Below are positions 11,861 through 23,149 of a stretch of DNA of 64,000 nucleotides, piece after piece. A program made the translations under genes and the position numbers. Numbering within the stretch: the stretch's first letter is position 1; each line of letters opens with the position of its first letter. Source of the DNA: Kuschelorhynchus macadamiae (taxonomy: Eukaryota; Arthropoda; Insecta; Coleoptera; Curculionidae); contig JAUTXW010001600.1 in assembly GCA_030620095.1 (NCBI GenBank), positions 2,190,501 through 2,254,500 on the forward strand, written 5' to 3'. The notes below the pieces were generated by a model that saw only the letters and a list, made by a program, of their open reading frames with translations, ran no database searches and had not been told where the DNA came from.

Positions 11861-12610
11861 TTAATTATAATAATGTGCATAGGTTATAGTCTTCGATTGG
11901 TATTCCCATCCACTCAATTGCAAGAGTGCTTTGTCCAGGTATATATTAAACAGGATCGATGACATGCTACACTCTTGTCGGAGTTCTTTTGTTACCGTAA
12001 ATGTGGGGGTCAGTTCTTTTCCAATTTTTACTGCGGAGCCTATGTCTATGACCTTTACTAAAGTGATATTTATTGGTGACTCTTTCAGTACATTAAACAG
12101 TTTTTTAATTGGGATATTATCGTACGCTTTAGTGAGATCCACAAACACCATGTGTGTTTCGTAATTAATAGAAGTTCGTTTTTCTATAATTTGCGTAAGA
12201 GAGGTTATCTATATTGGATCTACCGGCTCTAAAACCTGCTTGTTCCTTCAGTTGGTGTATACGGTAGTATTTTATAAGTATTGTCAGTATTCGGCCGTAG
12301 AGTCTGCTTAGGGTGCTATTAACTGAGAGTCCTCTATAGTTTGTGCATTGGTCCTTTATTCCTTTCTTGAATATTAGGGTTATCCAGCCAACTTTCCATT
12401 CGATCGGTATCTAATTTTCATTTATGCGTCGACTAAATAGATTCCTGAAAGTTCCGCTGAAATACTGCCGGGACTAGCTGCTCTTCCGTTTTTTTGACGT
12501 TGGATAGCGAGTTGCAAGTTTCTTCATCTATTGTGACTATCTCACCTTCAAGGTGGTGTATTTCCTCCTTCTCACCTTGATATTCTGGTCTTTGCTCAGA
12601 CAACACGTTC
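11861..12610 (-). pseudogene. RTE-like LINE reverse transcriptase fragment
   Basis: The minus-strand frame 11861-12151 reads MVFVDLTKAYDNIPIKKLF (RT motif A with Asp), then TVTKELRQECSMSSILFNIY (motif B, usually LRQGCSMSP). Upstream frames, broken by stops, give YRGLSVNSTLSRLYGRIL and the entry region DEETCNSLSNVKKTEEQ. The catalytic FADD box is not intact here. It is the mirror copy of the fragment at 15036-15950. RTE/BovB-like assignment rests on the FVDLTKAYD and NYRGLS patterns (inference). Confidence 0.8.
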
Positions 12611-12769
12611 CTGAAATATTGATGCCATTTTCAAGCTTCTCAAAAATTTCCATACTTCGATTGTCCGTCTTCCACCCGTGTAGGATATATGTTTTACATA
12701 TCTCACTAACAATTTACAGTCACAACCGAAGAACATAAAATAAATAAAATGTATGCTTGGGTACTATAG

Positions 12770-13435
12770 AACTGATAGGTAGGTTTTACTTAAATTATTT
12801 AGATCTTTTTTGTCGTTTATGGCATTTGGATTTTTTTGGATTGCTACCATTCGAGGAACTCTCGTTTCTTTTTGTTTGGTTCGACTTGTAATATTTTAGT
12901 TTCGTCGAAATTGAATGTATGTTTTCGCGATTTTTGATGTGATATCAAAGCAGTGGTATTTCCTTTATCATACTTATGACCCTTTAATCTATTTTCTAGA
13001 TACTGCCCTGTTTGCCCAATATAAACCCCGGGGCAATCCCTGCATGGAATCTCATAAATGATATTACTTTTTTTATTCTTAGGTGTTTTTGTTTTTAATC
13101 TTGAGTATATACCCGAAGATAATAAAGTGTATCCTTTATGACACACTTTTATTTCTTTCGAAGAGATGTTGGAATTGCTGTGAGAGGCCATTTATAAAGG
13201 GCAATGATATAAATTTTGTTGATTTATTTATTAGTGTTTTCTGCTGTTTTTTTGTGAATTATAAAATATATGAATTCTTTTTTTAAATATTTTATTGACA
13301 AATTTTGGTGGATAACTGTTCTCCAAAAGTGCTTGTTTCGCTTTGTTGATGACCTTTATTCGGTATTCAGGATCAGAAAGTTGAACCACTCGATCTGCCA
13401 AGCCAATAACCACTGATTTTTTTTGGCCAATTGGA
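12770..13435 (-). pseudogene. Penelope-like element C-terminus with GIY-YIG endonuclease
   Basis: Two minus-strand frames (13231-13413 and 12844-13191) give LADRVVQLSDPEYRIKVINK, then KSNIIYEIPCRDCPGVYIGQ followed by TGQYLENRLKGHKYD and FNFDETKILQVEPNKKKRE. This is the GIY-YIG nuclease that ends Penelope-like reverse transcriptases, with cysteines in the CxxCxGVYIGQT region. The reverse transcriptase is absent. A stop and frameshifts after EFLEW disrupt the last 30 residues. A TA array begins about 20 bp upstream of its 5' edge. It is related to the palindromic copies at 39.6-41.9 kb. Confidence 0.85.
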
Positions 13436-13457
13436 TGGTTGGAGTTAAAATTAGAAA

Positions 13458-13467
13458 AATATATATA

Positions 13468-13514
<47 letters not shown>
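13458..13514. repeat. TA dinucleotide array
   Basis: About 28 TA units lie between the PLE fragment and the left end of the Tc1 element. Confidence 0.95.
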
Positions 13515-13518
<4 letters not shown>

Positions 13519-13527
13519 GACTGGGAA

Positions 13528-14242
13528 ACCGGAAGGCAACCTCATTAGCTATGCACTAATTGGAAACGATACCTTACGAAAATCTGAGCCGTTGCTTCTA
13601 AGAAGTTTTTATTGTACATCTATTATTATCGCATTAAACAACCTTATTAAGTTTAAAAAATAATTTATTCGTTACAAAATTCGAAGAACACTACATATTT
13701 AAGCGGCATACTAATTGGAAACGTATTTCTGAATTAACATTTTCTAACAAGTAGGCCTATTTTAATATTGAAAATCAACATTTTCTTACAAGAAGGCTTA
13801 TTTTAAAATTGACAATAGTTACCATAGAGCTTTAGTGTGTTGTTGACTTTCATTCCTGTCACTAATTTAATGTTAATCTTCATTCGAATTTCTGCAGATA
13901 TGGGTTGGGCAAAAAGTTGTAACGAGAATGAACTACAAGTCATTATTAATCTTCATAGGAAAGGATATTCGTATTAGAATATTGCAGAAATGGTTAATCG
14001 TTCCAAAAAGGCGGTATTTAACGATGTTCATCATGTTATGGTTCACGATAGAACTGTTCCTAGGCGGCGACGTCTCAGAAAAACGAGTATCGAAACATAT
14101 CGTCGAATTGTTCGCATTCCTAAGGCAGACCCTCGCAAATCAGCAGTTGATATTTGGAAAGAAATTTTTGTTGAAAATCCAAGGGAATTTAGTGGAATGA
14201 AGTGTTCGTAATCGTTTGAACGAGGCACAACTTTTTGGCAAA
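13528..14242 (+). pseudogene. Tc1-like transposon, 5' half with transposase head
   Basis: A Tc1-type inverted end (CACTAATTGGAAACGATACC, then TTACGAAAATCTGAGCCGTT) lies at 13537-13583; ACTAATTGGAAACG appears again at 13711. From 13899 the frame reads MGWAKSCNENELQVIINLHR, then after an in-frame stop NIAEMVNRSKKAVFNDVHHV and TSIETYRRIVR, DPRKSAVDIWKEIF, ending RNRLNEAQLFGK. This is the paired helix-turn-helix DNA-binding part of a Tc1 transposase. The DDE region does not follow; the sequence jumps into another Tc1 terminal repeat. Confidence 0.8.
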
Positions 14243-15035
14243 CTAATTGTAAACGGTACCTTACGAAAATCTGAACCGTTGCTAGGAAGAAATGTGGTTT
14301 AAGATATTTCAAATATAATAATTTTTGCTATTATAAGTTTTTGTCTCAGTCGAGCACCTAATATTTAATTGGATATCCACTGGCTTCAATTATTTTTAAA
14401 CACTTCCTAGGCATGGACTGTATTAGACGTGTATAAGTCTCTAGTGGAACACTGACCCAAGCTTCTCTCATACCTTCGAATACTTCGACCAAATTTTGGA
14501 AAGTTCTTGAACCTAATTTCTTTTGAACTATCGTCCAAAGATTTTCTATATAATTCCAGACTATATAAGCCAGACAGTCACCCTCCTAGCAGAGTGCTTT
14601 GGATGATTATCGTGTTCCAAAGTACTGATAACTTTTCTTCTGCATATGGTTGCATCGCGTTTTCCAGTATGTTAATGTATTCATACTGATCTATAGTACC
14701 AGTTATTCTATAAAGAGGGCCAACACGATTCCAAGAGAAGCAGCCCCATACCATGATACAACCACCACCAAATTTCACTGTTTTCATGGTGTAACGCGGG
14801 TCAAATTTTTTATTTGGTGGAGGCCAAACAAAACGTTTTCCAACAGAACCAAATTTATTTACCTTTGTATCATCTGATCATAGTATCTGCTTCCTTTGTT
14901 CTACGTTCCAAGGAAGGTGACTTCTAGCAAATTCTAAACGGCTCCTTCGATTCACTTCAGAAAGGTGAGTCTTCTTCCTTGGTACCCTGCCAAAAAGTTG
15001 TGCCACGTTCAAACGATTACTAACACAAGTTGTCT
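14243..15035 (-). pseudogene. Tc1-like transposon, 3' half in inverted orientation
   Basis: The segment starts on the plus strand with a Tc1 end (ACTAATTGTAAACGGTACC) and carries the catalytic half on the minus strand. Near 15020 it repeats RNRLNEAQLFG, exactly where the plus-strand half stops. It then has WNVEQRKQILWSDDTK (first Asp), KTVKFGGGCIMVWGCFSWN, and INILENAMQPYAEEKLSVLW. The FQQDNDPKHT box with the second Asp is degraded. Together the two halves look like one Tc1 element whose 3' half was flipped, or two truncated copies joined tail to tail. Its right edge abuts the right duplication arm. Confidence 0.75.
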
Positions 15036-15950
15036 GAGCAAAGACCAGGATATTAAGGTGAGGAGGAGGAAATATATCACCTAGAAGATGAGATAGTCAT
15101 AATAGATGAAGAAACTTACAACTCGCTATCAAACGTCAAAAAAACGGAAGAGCAGCTGGTTCCGGCGGTATTCCAGCGGAACTTATCAAACATGGTGGCC
15201 CCCTACTACATCTTATGATAAGGAATCTATTTAAACGATGCATAAATGAAAATCGGATACCGATCGAATAAAAAGTTGGCTGGATAACCCTAATATTCAA
15301 GAAAGGAGCAAAGGACCAATGCACAAACTATAGAGGACTCTCAGTCAATAGCACCCTAAGCAGACTCTACGGCCGAATACTAAAAAGGGACTACCGTGTA
15401 CATCAACTGGAAGAAGAAGCAGGTTTTAGAGCCGGTAGATCCACCATAGATAACCTGTTCTCTCTAACGCAAATTATAGGAAAACGAACTTCTATTAATC
15501 AAGAAACACACATGGTGTTTGTGGATCTCACCAAGGCGTACGATAATAACCCAATTAAAAACTGTTTAATGTACTGGAAGAGTCACCAATAAATATCACT
15601 TTAATAATTAATTAAATGTATACCAACATAGGCTCCCCAGTAAAAATCGGAAAAGAACTGATCCCGACATTTACGGTAACAAAAAAACTCCGAGGAGGGT
15701 GTAGCATGTCATCGATCTTGTTCAATATATACCTGGACAAAGCACTCTTTCAATTGAGAAGAAAATGTGACCGAATGGGATTACCAATCGAAGACTATAA
15801 TCTATGCATCTTACATTTTGCTGACGGCCAAGTGATTTTTGCCCAAGAATACAATGACGATGCATAGATGACCAGGAAACTGTTTCAATAATACAACAAA
15901 TGGGGACCCTGGTATTATATATTATTATAATTAAGAATATGCCTGGCGCC
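15036..15950 (+). pseudogene. RTE-like LINE reverse transcriptase fragment
   Basis: The plus-strand text, across several frames, reads IDEETYNSLSNVKKTEEQL, then IPAELIKHGGP, CTNYRGLSVNSTLSRLYGRI (RT block 0-1), AGFRAGRSTIDNLFSLTQII, MVFVDLTKAYDN (motif A), LRGGCSMSSILFNIYLDKAL (motif B, usually QGCSMSP), and HFADGQVIFAQEYND (FADD changed to FADG). Multiple stops and frameshifts are present. Both ends of the parent element are missing. It begins directly at the junction with the inverted Tc1 half near 15035. Confidence 0.85.
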
Positions 15951-16689
15951 AACTTTACAAAGTAAAGTTTCCTAGATGATTTAAAATATTATTTTTCACT
16001 TTTTAGTGAATTTTATTTTTTTATACAAATTTTTGCACATGCAATTCTGCTTGAATGAAAAGCATGCCCCTAACTGTAAACATTGAATATGTTACTATGA
16101 TATTGACCTTACAAATTCAAAACATGTGCATACAACTATCGCCTCCTACCCGTTTTAATTTCAAATTAAAAAAAATGAAAATCCGCTGGATTGTAATGAA
16201 GCTTTCGTTATTTTATCGGTCATTAACTTAGTCCGTTTGATGTTAAATTATACTCGGAATTTTTACTTTGAATGGTCGCAATTACTTTGTGTATTTTTTA
16301 TGTCAATAAAACCGCCCTTTGAAAATTCTACACAAAATTAATAACAGTTTTTTACAAATTGACATTACGAAGTAAATGGGGCTTCTTAGGTTTAATTTCT
16401 TTTCACTATGCAATTAAATAACAAGATGACAATCTCACTGTCCTTGTCCTTATACAAGGCTAATCCAAGTAGGGGATCATTAAAATATAAATGTAGATAG
16501 GTCACACTGCACCAACTTAATTAGGGAATACCGGTTTCATTATTACATATGCATATGCAAATTATAAGCTATCCTATCGATCTAGTGACTAGTAGTAGCA
16601 TGTAATCCGGCTTGCTTATTAGTTTGTTGTATATAGGGCTGCTCAAAATACGTAACAATCGAAATGCAAGACGAGTTTGTTAACAATTG
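15951..16689. other. Noncoding segment, right-arm copy
   Basis: This is the mirror of 11130-11860. It has no protein signature. A 6-bp palindrome chain CATATGCATATG and CTAGTGACTAGTAGTAGC are shared landmarks. Confidence 0.5.
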
Positions 16690-17015
16690 CAATTTTATTT
16701 CACTTAATTTAAATTATTTTAATTTCAGGGAGGTTAGTTTCAATGAAGTGCGAGATATCAGTGAGGAGTTAAAAAATGAAAAAAAGCAAAGATAAGTTCA
16801 ATTTAACTGTAGAACTAATTAAATGTAATAAAAATGTTTGCCTGTTTCCATTAACCAGATTAATAAATCAGTGTATTCCAGATAGCATTTTTCCATCAAG
16901 TTCCATTTTTTTAAAACTATAGCCCAATTTCATTACTTCCAATTGTCTCGAACATTTTTGGAAAGTGTATGGCAAACCAACTGACCCCTTTTTTTTTAGG
17001 GCAACATCCTTCTTA
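16690..17015 (+). pseudogene. Jockey-like LINE fragment (pre-RT region)
   Basis: The readable frames give EVSFNEVRDISEELKN, then PLTRLINQCIPDSIFPSS, and after frameshifts residues resembling NYRPISLLPIVS and MANQLTPFF. These are the conserved entry blocks of Jockey-type reverse transcriptases. The LINE is interrupted by the hAT relic at about 17020-18450, and the RT core resumes at 18470 with a matching family style. This suggests the hAT inserted into the LINE (inference). Confidence 0.65.
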
Positions 17016-17099
17016 TCAACTGTCAATATAGGAAATAGGTAGGTGGTAGTGAATAAAAAAGCGATAAAAATTCACAATTTTTTTTTATTTATTAATAAT

Positions 17100-18140
17100 A
17101 ATAGCATAATCAAATATGTAAAAGACAAAAACAGATAGAGCAATCAACCGAAAATTAATGAGAGACTTGAGTTCTAAGCTGAGAAACAAGATGATCAATA
17201 GTGGTGTCAATATCACTAGTACATAGGCGCAAAATATTTTCTAAATTAACATCTGTAAGCCGAGTACTATGCTTATTTTTATTAATTTTCATGAATGAGA
17301 AAAGCTGCTGACATTTATACGTGCTACCGAATGTCCAAATTATTTTTCATGTGAAAACTCTCAGCTGTGGATATTTTTCTTCGGAAAGGCATGTTCTGTA
17401 AAATTCGCTTAGTTCCATATCATCAAATGTAGACTTCAAATATGAGTCTTCTTGAAGCTCGATTAACTCCATTTGTTAGTGAAGTGGAACATCTTCCACA
17501 TTACACTTACAAGGATTTGCAAAAATATTGAAAGTGCTATTCTTAAAATCGGAAAACTGATCAGTGAAATGCTCTGACAGTATAAATTCTTCACCAACAT
17601 CTTGTATAAAAATAGCTATCTGGGCTGTGTCAGATAACTCGGTACTTTCATCTAAAGCAACCGAAAATACTTCAAAACCAGCCAATCTATCAGTAAATTT
17701 TTTTTTGATATCACTAGCCATCATATCTATTCGTTGAACAACAGTACGTCTCCATAAGCTCACTTTCTCAAACTCTTTCTTCTCATCTAGGCACAAAAGT
17801 TCTGCAATATCTACTAGGCACTCTTTAACAAACTCTCCCTCAGAAAATGACTTCGCTATTTTGGCACTAACTATAAAACTGACTTTAACTGTCTAGATTT
17901 GATTTTTGTGAATGAAATATTTGTTACTGTTTCCCTACATCGTTAATGAGTTTTTCAATTTTATCCTTTCTTGACTGGCCCGTAAGTAAATTATATTGAG
18001 CGAAATGCTTGCTGGAGTAATGCCGCTTCATATTGTATTCTTTTAAAACAGAAATTGTTTCTTATCAAACACATAGGTTTACTATTGTACATGATAAAAA
18101 AGTATATATGTCCACTTTCCGCTTTTTTAAACCCGACATC
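17100..18140 (-). pseudogene. hAT transposase, internally deleted (GTF2IRD2/ZBED-like)
   Basis: On the minus strand the N-terminal zone (18050-17850) reads KRHYSSKHFAQYNLL and DKIEKLINDVGKQ. The frame 17476-17796 reads KKEFEKVSLWRRTVVQRIDM, FSVALDESTELSDTAQIAIF and IQDVGEEFILSEHF. It then jumps over most of the RNase-H-like core to NIFANPCKCNVEDVPLH. Further down, 17470-17150 gives QQLFSFMKINKNKHSTRLTD and NLENILRLCTS, the hAT dimerisation region. The catalytic centre is largely deleted, so it is a non-autonomous relic. Confidence 0.85.
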
Positions 18141-18379
18141 TTGATAGATTTTTTTCTTCTGAGCTGAATTTGCTTGAATTTTTCCCTCGTCTTTTATTAT
18201 CAGTTGTTAAGAAGTAATGAGTTGACACGCGCGCTGAGCGGTTTGTCTCTTTCTAACGACTATTTTTGACTCGATTTGTGGCGTTCCACTGCGTACGCTT
18301 AAAACAATTATTTGTCGTTTTAGGTTGGTTAACAGTAATTACAAATAAACTATGTGTGCTAAATCTTTAATTTTTTTGC

Positions 18380-18465
18380 GCGTTGCTTCAAATTTTTGAA
18401 TCTCTCGCGGGCCGGATTGGTGCTGGTGGACCGCCGGATCCAGCCCGGTGGCCGGGGGTTACCCA
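18380..18465. repeat. GC-rich end typical of hAT elements
   Basis: The segment CGCGGGCCGGAT, then GGACCGCCGGATCC and CCGGTGGCCGGGGG, lies upstream of the minus-strand hAT relic. Such GGGCCGG-rich ends are common in this hAT subgroup. The matching left end was not found, so this is a probable 5' terminus. Confidence 0.5.
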
Positions 18466-18469
18466 TATA

Positions 18470-18860
18470 TGATCTAGAGTATAACACTGTACTTTAATGT
18501 GATCTTGGCAAAGCTTTCGATTGTGTTAATCATTCAATTTTTCTCAGGAAGCTTGCTAAATATCGCATTTCGCAGACTAGTATTGGTCCCATCGAGTCGT
18601 ACCTTAAAAATAGACTAAAATCTGTAAGGTTTGATGGTGTGGAGTCAGCGGAAAGGGCTCGATACTCGGGCTACTACTATTTTTTCCCATCTATATTAAC
18701 CTACTATTACAATCAACTCAAAGTTTGTTTTTTTCGAAGATGATACTTCATTTAGTGTGAGTCCGAATTTACTGTAGGAGTTCCTTAAGCATTCCGCGTT
18801 AAGCGGGAGAGAGTTGGGAAATGGTTTAATGCTAATGAACTGCTACAAGATGAAATTTTA
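18470..18860 (+). pseudogene. Jockey-like LINE reverse transcriptase core fragment
   Basis: The plus-strand text reads CDLGKAFDCVNHSIFLRKLA (motif A), then ISQTSIGPIESYLKNRLKSV and RFDGVESAERAR. After a frameshift residues resembling LGPLLFFPIYIN follow, then FEDDTSFSV (catalytic FADD changed to FEDD), then LSGRELGKWFNANELLQDE. Stops and indels interrupt it. It is probably the continuation of the fragment at 16690-17015, split by the hAT. Confidence 0.8.
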
Positions 18861-20030
18861 AAATCATTTTTATAAATTTTCTTTAGTTTATCAAATGTTA
18901 AATTTTAAGTGCATTTTAATATGTTAAATACTTTATATTTTTCTTTAAATGAATGAGAATTGTGTTGGCTAAGTTGAAAATTTGTTAATAATATAAATTA
19001 ATTTCCATTAATTCAATTAATTCGTCTCCGACGAGATTATGAATGTTTCTCACAGTTCTAGTATGTATAACAGGAAGTGAGGGGGCGCAGCCCCTTCTTT
19101 AAAAAAAGGGGAGGTAAACCGCCCCCCTGGTAGTGGGTGAATTGTTTAACGTTATTTACAGAACATACTCGATTTTATTTGAAAAGCCGTTGCTAATTCC
19201 AGAACATTAATTTCCTATCTACTTTCTAAACATGTTATTAATTATTCCTTAAGAATCAGATTAAATCAAAATTAAAATTTGAAATGCGGATCTAATTTAC
19301 TTCCAGTACACGGACAAGCTATTAACACTTAAAAACGTAATTTAACGAATTTTAAGCACCGCTTTGAGACGTCTTCCAAAGGAGTTTTTAGTTTCTTCAA
19401 ATTGCCTTTGTATTTCGCATTAAACACTCAGCTCAATAAATTGTATTTTGTTGAACGAGTACAGGAATATTGTTGTTTAATTTCAAACACAGACTTTTGG
19501 AACGTTATTAAACAGGATTTTCTGATTAGTAAAGCACTCGAGAAGCGCAATTATTGCCAGGGGAGGGGGGTCTCAAGGACGGACATACGGGGGGTTGGGA
19601 GGGAGCGTCTACCCACAATATTTTGTTCTGTTGGCAAAATCTTATCTTCTTATGTTGAATTATTTCATTTAAACTTAGAACACAAAACATGAATTATTTT
19701 GAAGCGAAGTTCGTACAATCAAATTTTGTTTTATGTATGTGTAATTAGCTATATTGTGTAGTTTTAAAAGAATATAAATATATTTTTCTGGAAAATAGTA
19801 GTGGGGGTTAAATTAGGCTGAGAGAATTTAAATTGAAACTATCATTTATTATGTGATTTTTAGAGTTTTTGATATTGAAATTTTCTTAATATTTTACTAT
19901 TCTTAATAATTCAAGGGAGGAGGGGGAGAATTGTGATGTGAAAAGTGCCGATTCTATTTGAAGTAGTTTTTGTAACGATTGTTATGTTTTTTTGTAAGGA
20001 TTGCCACGGGTTATTACGAGAAAGAATAAG
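18861..20030. other. Unassigned region
   Basis: No transposon domain is recognisable. A G/C-rich hairpin-like stretch lies at 19078-19128 (GGGGGCGCAGCCCC ... GGTAAACCGCCCCCC). A purine-rich GGGGAGGGGGG run occurs near 19560. The open frame at 19402-19692 resembles nothing I know. Confidence 0.4.
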
Positions 20031-20034
20031 AGAG

Positions 20035-20334
20035 GATACGAAAATTCTTTAATGAAGACGAAATCGACGATGGTGATGAAGGTTTAGAAGTAAAAACTTC
20101 AGATTATGATCAAGAATTGCCAATAAAAAGGTACCACATTTGCCAGAACGTATCAATTTGGAAACGCCATATTTTGCTGGGAGGAATGGGATAGCTACGT
20201 TTAGAAAATACCCAAGTGGTCTAATAGCTGTTATTGCACAAAATATTGCGATCCAACTACAAGGCGTTAGAAGAATTGCCGGCACGAAAAAATTATCCTA
20301 AGATATTTGGGAACTATTTTTTGAAGAAGGCATG

Positions 20335-20335
<1 letters not shown>
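20035..20335 (+). pseudogene. Possible piggyBac-like transposase fragment
   Basis: Before a frame change the plus strand reads an acidic stretch DEIDDGDEGLEVKTSDYD. Later it gives AQNIAIQLQGVRRIAGTKKL, then after a stop DIWELFFEEGMSY. An acidic N-terminus followed by RAQNIV..LPG and a W.LFF.. block is the usual opening of piggyBac DDE transposases (family pattern). The sequence then breaks into a TA array. No catalytic residues are left. The call rests on pattern similarity only. Confidence 0.4.

Positions 20336-20336
<1 letters not shown>

Positions 20337-20387
<51 letters not shown>
20337..20387. repeat. TA dinucleotide array
   Basis: About 25 TA units truncate the piggyBac-like reading frame. 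Confidence 0.95.
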
Positions 20388-20390
<3 letters not shown>

Positions 20391-22150
20391 GCTTTTGGAG
20401 TTTCACCATTTAACAATATCAGAAACACTTGAAAAAAATAAAAAGCAAATTCCTCCGACCTAGGGATATATTGTTGCCGCTGTCTAAGTGTATGTGTTTA
20501 GAATATTTAACATCTTTATGTAGAGAAAGGGCTAGTATTTTTGAAGGCTAAATGTACAAAGTTTCAACCCAGCTGTATATATCTTACTATTGTTATAATT
20601 ACCTAAACTCTAGTTAACTCTAATATACATTCTTTTACCGAGACATTTAGTTTAGTCTGTCAGAAAATGCAGATCAACTTTTCGTTCCGGCCTTGCAACC
20701 GCTACCGATCTCTAACGAATGACATGAGTAGTATAAACGTTCAATTTTAAGTGGTTAGGGTGAGTTTGAGGTTAGGTTAGGTTGAAATAATATTTTAATC
20801 AACGCTACAACTCAGTCAAAATTAAATACAAACGTTTGTTCACGACCTTTCGATGGTTCATAATTATGTTTCGTAAATAAAGTACTGTAAAAAACAAAAT
20901 ATATAAAAAATGTGAAGTTTCAGTTATTTTTGATAAAACCGATACTTCAATGATATATTCTAAATTCAGAAAAGTGGTGTAGGATCTTTTACAGGTGCCA
21001 TTTGATCAGTTCAGTGTATTTCTGAAATGATGAAATAAGAGAGGCTTTACACAAAAAAATTATTGTTTTAAATCGATTTTCTGTAAATATAAATTATCTT
21101 AATAGTCACAGTGGATTTTATTTACTTAAACATTCGTTTGCAATAAACCGTTTGACTTTCTTACTTGGATACACCAACCTCTCTATCCGACTATGATTCA
21201 GTTTAAAAAAATACTCTTCAAAATACAACAAGTTGCAATTTTGACAATAATTATTTTAAACAAAGTACAATTTCTGTGAAACTTAGTGATCTTGGTATTC
21301 GAGATTTGTTTTTCTGTTTTCTTAAATTCGGTTAACGATATAACAAATTTGCTTTTACCTAAAATATTTTAAATTGTTCTGACGTTGATTCAACTTTTGC
21401 TTTTAACTCTTGGCTTTCACTTTGGAATCTAGAAAAGAAACGAGAAGAATTACCACGCAGACAGAAGAATTTAGATTTAAAGTTTTGTCAGGTTCTCCTC
21501 AGTAACCTTATATCGAATAGTCAAATATAATCCTCAAATGCCTGGTTAAATGCTCTACCTTCTGCATCTTTGGGGAATCTTTTGGATGATTCATCTTTAC
21601 GTATTTCCATTGCTTTGAGAGTTGGTTTGGCTGAATGAACAAAATATCTGCACTTGTGCACAAACAGTAGATATCTATGGCCTGCTTGGGTTAAGCTGCA
21701 AAAATAATGTGGGACGTATGTCCAGGCACAGGCTGATCAACGACATAATCAAGAGATCTCGGATAACTGCGGAATTCCCTGCGATTTTAGGTCCTCCCGG
21801 AGTTTGTCGAAGCTATGGAGAACGATTGGATGGTATGCCATTGTTTCTCTGCAGGGTATAATAAACGGAAGGTATGGTATCTAGACGGTCTCAATTGCGT
21901 GTGTAGATTTTTAAATTGCTTATGGAGGTGCATGTCGTTTCTAGAGTTTAGACATTACATTACCATTTTTTCAATTAAAATGTTTTTTTTTTTTAACAAA
22001 ATATTGACATATAACTTACTAAAAAAAACTTATGTCATGGAGGTAGTTATATATTTATTTAATAAAAATGCAAAAAATACGCTAAAGAAAGAGTTAAGGT
22101 TGTATAAAATTCGACAGTATTAAATTTTGTACTGTTATTTTGTTATACAT
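20388..22150. other. Unassigned AT-rich region
   Basis: No domain, RNA gene or inverted repeat was recognised. Several short frames (21622-21861, 21815-22123) have unremarkable composition. This could be old decayed sequence or host intergenic DNA. Confidence 0.4.
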
Positions 22151-22159
22151 GTTTATATT

Positions 22160-22655
22160 TAGTTCAATTTAAGTCCCATTTGAGGAGAGGAGGTCTAATT
22201 AAAAAAAATGCAGGTAAGATTTAAATAAAATATAGCTTTATTCTAGTTGAAAAAGTCTTTTTTTTTTATTGAAAATGTCGACTATTTCGTCCAGATTTAC
22301 ATTGTTAAAATAATAATAAATAAAATTATATTTTTCTGGCATAGTTATTGTTGCCTAAAGTTTGGCTATACAGTCTTTCTAACTGATGATACTTTGGAGT
22401 GTCTGTCTACTAATTTGTATTTGGTTATAGTATTTTAGTACTTCTATAATAACTATTAATGTATTATTTACTTGTATACATTTTTGTTTAGATACTTCCT
22501 TTGTTTGTGTTATCAAGGAAGGGTATTTGTAGTCTTTATATCTCTATAAATATGTAATTTTTATTTCACTAGAACATATTATTTAGTGGATGCTGTCATG
22601 GAATCTTTCTGTTTGTATCCTGAATGTTCATAAATAAGTAAATAAATAAATACAA
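22160..22655 (+). mobile_element. Probable LINE or SINE 3' tail ending in AAAT repeats
   Basis: An AT-rich stretch with a TGTTATCAAGGAAGGG motif ends in AATAAGTAAATAAATAAATA. Such simple tails are typical 3' ends of insect non-LTR elements. Another LINE end begins immediately afterwards. No coding part is seen. Confidence 0.4.
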
Positions 22656-23050
22656 TGCTATAAAATTATATAATTCCCGTCCAGATGAATTTAAGCTTTT
22701 CAATATTAACAAATTTAAATTTAAATTTCGTTTGTGTGATGCACTGTTACAGTTTGACTGTGTTTGCTGTCGGAATTGTTCTGTGGTATATGTCCAGGGT
22801 GCCCCCAGGAAATCCAGAGTGTTTTTCTTTTATTACTTCATTTTAGATTACATTATCTTTAAATATTCTGTTAATACATCTACTTTACTGTACCTATTCA
22901 TTGCATAATTTTGAGGTATAGCTGTGGGGAGGTGATGGTTAAGTAGGAGTAGCCGTTATGAGGCTAGACTTCGCCATGCTCATTCTAGCTCTCCCTCTTA
23001 GACATTTTATAAAATTAAAAAAAAATCAGTTATTGTAAAACGTTATTTGT
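22656..23050 (+). pseudogene. LINE 3' end, severely 5' truncated
   Basis: The first 100 bp encode RPDEFKLFNINKFKFKFRL, which corresponds to the final residues (LPREFRLFNFNKFKFKLKHF) of the minus-strand LINE at 47.6 kb. The 3' UTR also matches that copy: GGTTAAGTAGGAGTAGC and GGCTAGACTTCGCCA at 22940-22980 resemble 47360-47330 in reverse complement. It is therefore a short copy of the same LINE family. No promoter or upstream coding is present. Confidence 0.7.
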
Positions 23051-23149
23051 TTTGATTTAAATAAAAACTTTATGTCCTAACACTGGAACCTGTGGTGGAA
23101 GATAGATCAAAATACAAGAGTTCTAACCACACTAACCACAACTTGTTAC

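Larger units (their letters stand above)
10741..12610 (+). repeat. Left arm of a large inverted duplication
   Basis: The sequence from about 10741 to 12610 reappears in reverse-complement order at 15030-17830. Matching landmarks include GCTACTACTAGTCACTAGATC (with one change), CATATGCATATG, CCTTGTATAAGGACAAAG and the LINE text ending TCTTTGCTCAGACAAC. The left arm lacks about 710 bp found between the hAT and Jockey-like parts in the right arm. Substitutions and small indels show the duplication is not very recent. Confidence 0.85.
15030..17830 (-). repeat. Right arm of the large inverted duplication
   Basis: This is the mirror copy of 10741-12610. The order read outward is RTE-like LINE, shared noncoding segment, Jockey-like LINE, then hAT. 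The right arm keeps the 710 bp between 16867 and 17575 that the left arm lost. The spacer between the arms (about 2.4 kb) holds the PLE fragment, a TA array and the split Tc1. Confidence 0.85.

Noticed and set aside
19402..19692. Open frame as a host gene
   Set aside because: No domain, splice or composition evidence supports it, and it overlaps a purine-rich low-complexity run.
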